From Adineta steineri (taxonomy: Eukaryota; Rotifera; Eurotatoria; Adinetida; Adinetidae): DNA of 64,000 nt. The position numbers were made by a program, and so were the translations under genes. Shown here one piece after another: positions 55,178-64,000 of this stretch. The notes beneath the pieces are model-generated. The model worked only from the letters and a program-made list of their open reading frames with translations. It was not told the origin of the DNA and did not search any database. Location of the stretch: assembly GCA_905250115.1 (NCBI GenBank), contig CAJNOI010000251.1, forward strand, positions 1 through 64,000, written 5' to 3'. Within the stretch, counting starts at the first letter, position 1; the number at the start of each line of letters is the position of its first letter.

Positions 55178-55194
55178 TACTTTAGTATGAAACT

Positions 55195-56046
55195 ATGCAA
55201 ACTATGAAACATAATGCAATAAATATCCATACAACATGTTATAAAAAATTATTTTTATTCATAAGTATTGGAGTTTTTAGTTTAACAATATATCTCGTTT
55301 TTTTTTCAAATAAACTAACTATTCGATATAAAAGAATTTCTATTGAAAAATCTCAACAATCTTCTATTGCTGGTTTTTATCATTTTGCTATCGTTGGTCC
55401 TAACTGGAAAAATATAGTTAATGAACAAATGTCACTCGTTTATGCTAATGGATTATTTAATTCAAGTTCGAATATTTATGTAACTGGTTTGGGTAAAATT
55501 AATGATAATAAAACTGCATACGATCTATTTGCTCATCCGAAATTTATTTATGAATATAAAACAAGAACAGAATTATATGAATATCCAACATTAAAGAAAC
55601 TTGAAAATTTTTGTTTTCATAATAACGCATCGTTCGTATGGTATGCACATTCTAAAGGTTCTTCACATTCGTTTGATTTTGTAGTTTCCTGGAGAGCTGT
55701 ATTAAATTATTTTGTTTTGGAACAATGGCAACTATGTTATAAACTTTTATCTTCAACAAATTATACGACTTGTGGCGCTATATTGACTTATGATCGTGTA
55801 CGTAAACCTGGTTGGAATACATATTATGCTGGAAATATGTGGTGGGCGAAATGTTCACATGTTAATCGACTTACAAGAATTGATAAATTTGATCAAAAAG
55901 ATCGATACATGACAGAAATATATATCACATCTGAACCTGATATTGGACATTTTAATTGTCACTATGTCAACTTACATTTACCAATTAGTTTTAACAAACA
56001 AAATGCAAGTTGTTCAATTAATTATCCGTTATGGTGGGCACGATAA
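55195..56046 (+). CDS. Type II membrane glycosyltransferase-like protein
   Basis: 283 residues, single exon. A short cytosolic tail and a hydrophobic anchor at about residues 19-40 (LFLFISIGVFSLTIYLVFF), then a luminal domain. Landmarks: FHFAIVG-like start YHFAIVGPNWKN; FVWYAHSKGSSH; VVSWRAVLNYFVLEQW; CGAILTYDRV; YYAGNMWWAKCSHVNRL; EIYITSEPDIGH. The KG..H / WR / (Y/H).GN.WWA pattern is that of a glycosyltransferase-like family seen in algae, dinoflagellates and bacteria. A metal-binding DxD is not obvious. Likely Golgi. Pairing with the FkbM-like gene next door suggests glycan synthesis and decoration, but that is inference. Confidence 0.65.
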   Translation: MQTMKHNAINIHTTCYKKLFLFISIGVFSLTIYLVFFSNKLTIRYKRISIEKSQQSSIAGFYHFAIVGPNWKNIVNEQMSLVYANGLFNSSSNIYVTGLGKINDNKTAYDLFAHPKFIYEYKTRTELYEYPTLKKLENFCFHNNASFVWYAHSKGSSHSFDFVVSWRAVLNYFVLEQWQLCYKLLSSTNYTTCGAILTYDRVRKPGWNTYYAGNMWWAKCSHVNRLTRIDKFDQKDRYMTEIYITSEPDIGHFNCHYVNLHLPISFNKQNASCSINYPLWWAR

Positions 56047-56840
56047 TAAATTTCGATTTATTTGACGATACAATGTTTTATGGGGAAATAATTAATAGAA
56101 TGTGTGTATTAAATAATCCTCTATCTTCATCTTCATTCACGAAAATCTAAGCTCGATAAAAATGTTTATTTTTGTACTAACAATATTTCTACTACAATTC
56201 AACTGAATCTTCAACACTAGTTTTATAATATCGCTTCAAAAATAATCATATAAATAATCAATGATTTAATAGATAATCCAATTGAACTTTTTACGTGTAA
56301 TTGATTGTGTAATAATATCATTAAATATATAATAGATTAATACTTCATCGATTAATATTTTCATGAAATTACGATCTTGTCTGAGAATTTAAATCCATCG
56401 AATAGTATTATTTTTAGTTCTAATATACTTTTGACTTAATTGTAAATTCATTCAAGTACAAAAGCTACATATAAAAGTATATAAATGAAAAGAAAAATCA
56501 TGAAAATTACGCGATAACAGTAGGAATACATATGTCCAATCGTATTTTACGTGAAATATCTGGTCTACTTATGTAAAATTATTTAATAACAAGCAATCAC
56601 AAACAATTATCGGAGATAAATTATATTATATTAAGATCAAAATAGTCATAGTAGTTAAGTATAGTATTACAAATATGACATTATTTAGAGGTTTAGTGAT
56701 GAGTACTATATTTTATTTAAAATAGATTTCAATGTAAGTTCAGCATATTGGAAGGTAAATACATTACTTAAAATGGAGAGCATTTTTTATGCAGATCTGT
56801 ATCTTTCATTCAACAAACAAATATTTATTACTCTTTCTAA
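56047..56840. other. Intergenic AT-rich DNA, nothing recognised
   Basis: 3' flank of the glycosyltransferase-like gene. No ORF or repeat of note. Confidence 0.5.
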
Positions 56841-56964
56841 TCTTAAGGGCGTGAGTGTGGGTTATAAGTAAGATGAGGGTCCACACGCACACCCACCCTA
56901 CACCCACACCCACTCCATATTCACACCCATACCCACACCCTCACCGTCACACCCACACCCGCAT
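56841..56964. repeat. Expanded telomere-like inverted-repeat element 25
   Basis: The left arm TCTTAAGGGCGTGAGTGTGG is short. The right side is about 85 bp of CACCC/CACACCC units, the second longest telomere-like run in the window. The arms are unequal, as if one had grown by slippage or by telomerase-type addition. Confidence 0.75.
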
Positions 56965-57347
56965 CACTATATATAAAAATGTTCTGAGAAAAAAGTGAGA
57001 AAAAACCCACAATAAACTTTTGTACAGACTCTTCACATCTTAATAAACGCATGAGAGAACCGTTCTCGTTATAAAACGTTACTGTTGATATATAAGCATA
57101 CTCCTACTTCTTCTGTTGCTATGATTGTGTTTCTTTTTTTGAATAAGTCAAAAGAAAAAAAATCCATCTGCGAGGAAGGAAGAAGAAAACTAAAAACGGA
57201 ATGTGAAGAAACTTCCAACTTGAAAAAAAATGAAGGTTGAATATATCGCAAATATTGACAAAACGTAATCGAAATAAGATGATAAAACGATTGTTTCTGC
57301 AGTAGAATTACATTTCTTCGTATTATTCAGAAGCTGTAATAAACTGA

Positions 57348-60300
57348 ATGATGATGGCCGAACAATCAAAATCAGGAGCTCGCAATAAGAACAAGAACAA
57401 AGTAGATGTCGAGCCAGATTCTAATCGAATTACTCCACGAACAAAAGTGAAATCTGATGTGTTTATGTTAAAAAGAGAGGTAAAAATAAATATTATTATT
57501 TCGATTTTGCTGACGAACATCTCTGAAGAACTACCGATCAGAGCAAAATAATTCAGTTTATGATGAATTTTGGCAAGATAATCAAGTTGTAAAGTTTCTG
57601 TTCAAGAACAATAATGAAAACATATCAGAATAAGACATGGTAGCTCAGACGATTGATTTAGTTGGAAAGGTCTCACATGTGAAAAGAGGACTGATGATAT
57701 TGAGAAAATGTATTTTATTTTTGGAATGCTGATTTTATCCGACACGAAAGAAAATTAACATTTATCTATGCTAATAATTTCGTTTTTCATTTCTTCGATA
57801 GATGAAATATTTTAAGATAGAAATAGTCATGAAGAATTCAAAAGTACAATAGAATTTAACTCCATACGCTCATAAAAACGAACCAGTGATTTTTCTATGT
57901 TTGATACGATGGATTTATTCTTTCTATTTTATTCTAGCCTATACATGATACTAGCGCGACAACTGTTGCGCCAACGACAACTACTTATGCGCCTAGAACA
58001 ACACAATCCGAACCATTCGATGTAAATTCGGCGAAAATAAAACAAGTAGTATTTCATATTATGTCCGAATTAGAGCCCATCGGGTCCGGGTCTCGAAGCT
58101 TTTTCCGACCGGGTCCGGATAAAAAGAAATATATTATCGACACAATATTTTTATACTGCTCGGTGAACATGAGAATGCCATTTTGGATTTGAAAACTGGT
58201 TGATACGTCTTCAGAAAACTAAATCACAGACCTTTCTTTTTTGCTCCTCAGTTTTCGTTTTTGGATAGTTAAGACTAAAAATTTTTCTAAAGGCACAGTT
58301 CGAGTTCAGACTAGTGCTCGTCGAAATCGAGTCCAACCCGGACCCGGACCGGACATCGGGTCCGGGTCCGAGTCTACCAAAAATTTTTTGAACGGGTCCG
58401 GGTCGGGTCCGGGTCGGGTCCGGGTCGGGTCCGGGTCGGGTCCGGGTTCAAAAAATTTTTATTGAGCGGGTCCGGGTCCAAAAAACGTGGACCCGATGGG
58501 CTCTAGTCCGCATATCATAAGTGACGTTTAATTGAGCGAGATTCCATCAGTTCCGTAATTCCAGGTTGTTTCCTGACGGTGATTCATTTCCATTTTTGAT
58601 AATGACTAAAACTGTCTATCTTATTTCTTTTATGAAAAATGTTTTGGACCTATACGATGCTTCTAATCTCAGTTAGAGCAAACTTCACTAATTAATCGAT
58701 GAGGGTTACATCAAACTATTTTCTTATTCAGTACACAAGAATGTGATCGTCTACTTGTCACATCCGCATTCTCTACACTAAGCATTTAAATTTACGAATT
58801 TTTTTATGTAGGGTTTCAATCAAATTCGAGAAGGTCGCCGGGAAGCTTCTAAAGGCAACTATATTGAAGCCATTGCTAAATTTAACGAAATATCTCCTGT
58901 TACCTTCGATTCACTGTATTATCGAGGATGTGCCTATCTTCAACTAGGCGGATTTTTTCAAATAAAGAATGCCATCGAAGATTTCAACCAAGCATTGAAG
59001 CTTTCTGAATCAATACCTAAGGATGTGAACATTTATTACAAACGTGCTTTTGCATGTCAACTGATTGGTCGATATTCTGAAGCTATCATTGATTCTTCCA
59101 TGTTCATTGAATACAGTCCATCCAATAAGCATAAAGGATATCTGAGTCGCGGTCTTGTTCATACTGAGTTACAAGAATATGACAAAGCACTCGAAGATAT
59201 GCGACAGGCAAATGAAATGAATCTACAATTGGATATGTATTATATGTATTGTCTAGCACGAGCCCATGCAGCTCTACACAATACTAGTGAAGCTCAAAGA
59301 GAATTTAAGGAACTTGCAGACTACTGTCGAAATGAACTCAGTCAGCCGAGACATACATATGATAATCATTTTTATTATGGCATTGCTTCGTATGAATTAA
59401 ATGATTATTCAGTTGCTTTGCAGGAATTCATCGAAGCATTGAATTATGCAAATAAACAACAACAAGCCAATACGAAATTTTATATTGGTCTGACTCGGTA
59501 TGCTCTTGGTACTATTGATGATGCTATCAAAGATCTTGAAGACGTACTTAAACTGGATGCAGATCACAAACGGGCTCATTTTCGACTTGGTATGATGAAA
59601 AGCGAGAATGAAAACTCATATTCTCAAGCATTGAGTCATTTAACTCAAGCCCATAAGTTGACTCCTCAAAAATCAAGCATATTATATGAACGAGGAAACC
59701 TTCATCACAAAATGGGTCAACTCGATGCATGTGTTTACGATAAACGATTAGCATTCAAATTGGAACAAACCAATGTTGATCAATCTATCAATGGAAATCC
59801 TTATGAGGTGAGACACACGTTTTTTCTCGAATGGTAATCTTTCTATTAGACTTCGATCAATACCTCTAAAACGTAGGACTATTTTCTGAACTAATAAGTC
59901 ATGAACAATGCTTAGTTAGTCGAATCTCAACGAAGAAATTCTGAGTAGATCGTCGAAAGACTCATGAAAGGATAAATTCATACTTCTTTATACCATATTC
60001 GAGTCCATATTTCCTTTGGTTCTTCCAGTTCTTAGGGGTAAAGATGGACTAAGAAAGAGAATCACAAGAAATCTAAGTGGCTTCAGGAGAAATGAGGAAA
60101 AGGACACTCATTAGTATATTTATATGGACTATAATCTTATCTTGATCTATTATACATATATGTTTCTAGCTTCTGTTACAAAGATTATTATCAAAATGGA
60201 GACAAAATGATATACCAAGAGATATATATCTTATGCTTGCACTGTTACATGACAAAGTTCATACCTTATCACAAGAAACAAGAAAATTTAATGTATCGAA

Positions 60301-62281
60301 AAAAGAATATCATGAAACAATAGAATGGTGTGAACGAGGAATTGATAAAGAGGTTGAAGAAAATGGTAATTATTCTCCGTTCTACTTTGCTCTTCTATGT
60401 AATTTGCACAATAATCATAAACATGCAAAAGCCGCTATGACTTCTCTGGATAATGTTTATGATGATTTGGAGAAGAATCCAGAACATGAAGAAAAGTGGC
60501 AAAAAATGTTGACTGATATTCGAGTCAAGAAAAAGGAACATATTCCCTTATCTGAAATTTTACAAGGCATTATAAAAGAGATGGCTAACGGTGATAATAC
60601 TGGCGTACAGATTAGTGAAGAACTGAACAATAATAATTTGATGTCGATGTTGGCCGATAGACTGACAATATTGGAAAACATTGAAAAAAATCGAAATCAA
60701 GTGAAAGTAGATAGAGAACATTTTTCCAAAGATAGAAATACAAATCGACGGATCTTCTATGAAAAAATGCGGGTAATATTGTCCCATACTTTTACAGCAA
60801 TGTGCGTTACAACGGAAGTCGGCGGAGGACCAATAGTTAAACACGATCGAACAGGAGCTGAGAGTCTGTAAGTTATTTTCAAGATAATCATCTTGAGAGT
60901 GTAAATTTGTTTCGGTTAGTACAATTTTGTATAGTATTTCTGGTGAGAATCATCCAAAGTCTGCCCGTAAAATCCAGCTCTGCCTCTATATGAGTTTTAC
61001 CATTTAGTTATGATCTTGACAACATCTAAATCCTTAGTTTCGTAGCTGCTTCTGAATGATTGAAGTAGTTCGACACAGTTTCACGATTAATATCTGTATA
61101 GTTGACTTGACTTAGAAGAGAGCCTAGCCCTTAACTATCCACTGGTATATAGTAAAAATCTTTCTCTCATTGTTTCTGAAGATTCATTATATTACTCGTC
61201 TCTACTGACTCTCCAATAGTGATTAGCTTCACGAAAACATTGCTGAAGAAATCCACAATAAATATCTGATTCATTGAGAATAACACTGAAAATAAAATCA
61301 GTTATAACAGAAAAGTCTACTTTAACGTAGAAAAGAAGTCAGTATATAACAATGAAATATCAAATAAGAACTTGTCCTCAAATTCAAGAAGTACTTTTCT
61401 ACAATGAGCTATTGCAATATTCAGACAAAAAAGATAACACATCATCGATAATATATTTGTATGACTCTTTTTCTTCTGAATTTAGGATTGCTGATGGTGT
61501 CGGACTTGTGGAAAGTGTTTTAGGTGTTGCATTGCCGACGGGTGGTGAAGTAGCTGGTGGTGTGGCGAGTGTCGTTAGTTCTTCTCTTCGAAACCATGAA
61601 TATAAAAGATATGAAGAAAGAATATCGTTAATTACAAACGTTGGAACTGTTGAAGAGCTAAGTGATGTATCACGGCAAGTGGCTCGTGAACTAGCGGATC
61701 GTTACAAAGAACAACTGTTAAGTTTGACGATCATTCCTCATCATAGATGCCGGATTTGTTCTTGGTGCTGTCGATGTTTTCGAAAGGATCAGAAAAATCA
61801 ACCTTCAACCAATGATAATTCCAAAGAAGCTAAGCCGGCGGAAGAGATTGCCAAATTTGGTATTGCTTCTATTGTGAGAGCGATTCTTCATGGTGATATT
61901 GCCGAAGCAAAAGAATATAACTACATAGGACCGAACGATCTTGTTCATATATTAGTGGCTGTGACATGTCGTGCCAAGCCTGGAAAAACATCTAAAGTGT
62001 ATAAAAAATTGAAGTTAGAGAAAGAGGTTATTCTCTTACATGCACAACTTGATGATTCGAAGCAAGGAGAAACACCAACTGAATGGAATCTTCATAGTTT
62101 TTATCGAAAACCTGGCATTCAACTGATCGATAATACTGAAGCAACTACTCGTCTAGAATCTTTAACTTGGATGGAACCAGGATTATATGGTTATCGATTA
62201 GGAACACAAAAAGAATATGACTATTTAGCTAATCTTGATAAGGAAAAAATTAATAATAAGGACAAAAATTGCTGCTGTTGA
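57348..62281 (+). CDS. TPR-repeat protein with C-terminal rotifer domain (5 exons)
   Basis: Exons 57348-57479, 57938-58045, 58812-59807, 60170-60867 and 61486-62281, all GT-AG and in phase; 909 residues. The N-terminus is Lys/Asn-rich, then exon 2 is a Thr-rich linker. Residues about 81-412 are a run of tetratricopeptide repeats (YYRGCAYLQLGGFFQAxxDF-like, YYKRAFACQLIGRYSEAIID, GYLSRGLVHTELQEYDKALED, YIGLTRYALGTIDDAIKDLE). A helical, Lys/Glu-rich middle follows, then a Gly-rich hydrophobic patch (VALPTGGEVAGGVASVVSS), a cysteine cluster CRICSWCCRCFRK, and a C-terminal domain ending in CCC that I do not recognise. The cysteine clusters could be lipidated. TPRs imply protein scaffolding. Intron 2 holds a GGGTCC foldback element. 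The TPR part and the C-terminal part might be separate genes, but the exon 4-5 junction keeps phase. Confidence 0.75.
58069..58506. repeat. GGGTCC-rich foldback/minisatellite element (intronic)
   Basis: Ends AGAGCCCATCGGGTCC at about 58070 and its exact reverse complement, GGACCCGATGGGCTCT, at about 58490. Inside is an 11-bp tandem array of GGTCCGGGTCG type (58380-58450). It lies wholly within intron 2 of the TPR gene and is far richer in GC than its surroundings. TIR-like ends suggest a mobile origin. Confidence 0.8.
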
Positions 62282-62474
62282 AAGAAAGATCTCATTAAAT
62301 ATTTTCTTTTTTTTTAGATATATTATTTATCTGTTAACGAATACTAAGCAGTCAGGAATATTGCAAGTGTTTAACCCATGACAAACCGCCTTCAGCTCTA
62401 TTCGCAACTCAAGAAATAGATAGAAGATCATCTGCAATAAATTCAATCACTGATTTCTTGTATCTTTTTCAGAA

Positions 62475-64000
62475 ATGTCCGATCATAATGAAGAACAACG
62501 GAAACGACGGCAACGTCGGCGTCGCATTCAATCCGCGTAAGTTAATTTGATAAATATTCATTTGTTTAAAATATATTTATATAAACTACTCAAGTCCATT
62601 TCAATCATCCAATGATACATTCGACCCCTCTCGATACACTAAACATCTTATCCAAAGACTACGAGATGCTGAATTAGTAAGTTTTTTGTTTTTTGTTATT
62701 TGTTATTTGGATGTGATTATAATGTCAATAGATTGATGATGATGATAAACCAATTGTAGCTAAGCAAACACGACATATTCATAATTATCAACATGCAATT
62801 CCATTTCGGCAGCAATTAATTGAACAAATCATATATGAGTATTAGTGATTTTTGTTTTGAATACAATTATGCTGATCGATCTGTAATAGGATTAAAGATA
62901 TTGAACGAAAAATTCACGTTGATCTGAAAATTCAAGAAGACGTACACGACAAACAAGTCGCATGCACACTTCGACAAGCAGAAGTATGAAATCTAATCTG
63001 AAGGTTATTTGACACGTCTATCAATGTGATTTCACTTTCAGGCTGTGCATCAAAAAAAAGTGCGAGAAATGGAATTGCTTAATAATCGAGATACGATTCG
63101 AGTATGAATCCAAGAGAAAGGTTTCACGATGTTAACTACTTTTATTTGTTTTCCTATACTGTTTAGAAAATTATCGAAGGTCTACTAGAGGAAAATACAC
63201 CAGAGTAAGTATTATTACTAGAAAATTTTCAATCAAATTGGTTTAGTTATCACACAAGTATTGTTATTTCGATAATCTCAATTAGAGCTTGACGTTGATA
63301 ATATTAATTAACAATTGGATCATCGTACATATGCTGTTTATTTTAGAGCTCAACGAAATCGAATTCATAAACTCGAAAAAAAACTTCGTCAACTTAGACA
63401 AGAACACAATGAATTGGTTGAACGTGTTAATCAAAATGCAACGAAATGTGACAATAATCAAACAGCTCATGATGATCAAATTAACGAACTGAAGAAACGA
63501 TTTGATGATTATAGAATAGAAATTAATCAATACACCAGCCAAACTATGAGAACGATTGGTGATCTTGAACGACGTCTCGAGCGATTACGTGAAAAACAAG
63601 ATGAACATGGTATAGCCATCAAAGATCTTTCTCTTCAACGAGATACTCTCAATAAGTTAGCTCAACAAATTGAAGAGATCATCAATGCTCGTCATTCCGA
63701 TCTTAATCAATTGAACAAATTCATCGAACGACTCGACGAAATCAATCATTTATTTAATCAAGTTCAAGCAGGACTTTATCCACTTAGTAAAATTCCTTCG
63801 TTAGAACGAGAAATTGAAAAAATTCGAAATCTCCTAATTGAACCTAATGTATTCAACGAATTAGAATCACGTGTTAGTCAAGCACAACGAGATATTATTA
63901 GTCATAATGGTGAATTGACTCAATTTAATGAAAAACTAACTACGTTTGATTTATTATATCGAGAACTAAAGAAAAGCTTTGATAGAATTCAAATCAATGA
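62475..64000 (+). CDS. Coiled-coil protein, 3' end outside window (7+ exons)
   Basis: Exons 62475-62536, 62595-62676, 62732-62838, 62890-62983, 63042-63101, 63167-63204 and 63347 onward, all GT-AG with consistent phase. The protein starts MSDHNEEQRKRRQRRRRIQS (a basic patch, possibly nuclear localisation or nucleic-acid binding). It then has a short linker with SSNDTFDPSRY, and from exon 4 becomes almost continuous heptad-rich helix (RIHKLEKKLRQLRQEHNEL; TIGDLERRLERLREKQDEH; SLEREIEKIRNLL). The last exon is open to the window end. Family not identifiable from coiled coil alone: structural, motor-tail or cytoskeletal proteins are possible. The start is 10 bp after a TTTTTCAG acceptor-like site, so an upstream non-coding exon is possible. 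Confidence 0.7.

Noticed and set aside
1..64000. CRISPR arrays, bacterial operons, rRNA or tRNA genes
   Set aside because: No regularly spaced repeats, no prokaryotic gene spacing and no recognisable RNA gene by eye. A covariance-model scan would be needed to exclude tRNAs.

Overview
The window is eukaryotic and almost certainly from a bdelloid rotifer (Adineta/Rotaria-like). The DNA is AT-rich. Genes are small, with many very short GT-AG introns (about 32 to 80 bp) and some longer ones. The gene content is typical of bdelloids: a eukaryotic RNA-dependent RNA polymerase (RdRP), a TIR/ankyrin/ADP-ribosyltransferase protein, rotifer-type GPCRs, FG-GAP and NHL propeller proteins, and an F-box-associated leucine-rich family. 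TGTGGG repeats, the telomeric unit reported for Adineta vaga, are scattered throughout. There are two assembly gaps (31525-31534 and 47122-47221). No CRISPR array, rRNA or tRNA was recognised by eye.

Layout. 1.6-5.8 kb (minus): three tandem copies of a two-membrane-pass cysteine-rich module, two of them fused in one ORF. 8.6-10.6 kb: a four-exon FG-GAP/VCBS seven-repeat surface protein. 12.2-13.2 kb: a two-exon GPCR. 14.3-15.2 kb: a six-pass VC0807-like membrane protein. 15.6-19.2 kb: a nine-exon RdRP with FTDGCG and DLDGD motifs. 20.7-24.0 kb: a single-exon 1086-residue protein with TIR, ankyrin and ART domains. 25.2-26.3 kb: a FAF1-like UAS protein without UBX. 27.3-31.5 kb: remnants (Hsp20, Tudor, F-box-associated, integrase zinc finger). 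32.3-34.0 kb (minus): a PAN/NHL secreted protein. 35.7 kb: a RING pseudogene. 36.1-39.2 kb: a complete 16-exon cullin-1-like gene. 40.0 and 49.1 kb: a duplicated small Cys/Tyr/Gly-rich gene. 43.5-45.7 kb: two unrecognised genes. 50.4-51.4 kb: a second GPCR. 52.9-54.2 kb: an FkbM-like methyltransferase gene with one nonsense codon. 55.2-56.0 kb: a type II membrane glycosyltransferase-like gene. 57.3-62.3 kb: a five-exon TPR gene. 62.5 kb to the end: a coiled-coil gene that runs off the window.

The most striking feature is a dispersed family of short inverted-repeat elements, roughly one every 2-3 kb. Each starts with (TC)TTGAGGGTGTGGGTGTG-like sequence and ends with its reverse complement, around a short variable spacer. 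The arms are made of the telomeric TGTGGG unit. Many sit 7-320 bp downstream of a stop codon, several within about 10-60 bp after an AATAAA. Others lie in an intron or at the broken edge of a coding remnant. They could be a foldback/MITE family, scars of telomere-healed breaks, or GU-rich 3'-end signals.

The genes do not form one pathway. Two defence-related themes recur: small-RNA silencing (RdRP and a Tudor fragment) and NAD-linked innate immunity (TIR/ANK/ART). Several genes (VC0807-like, FkbM-like, glycosyltransferase-like, Hsp20-like) are candidates for non-metazoan ancestry. All exon joins were derived by hand from splice sites and phase; most complete models come out divisible by three.
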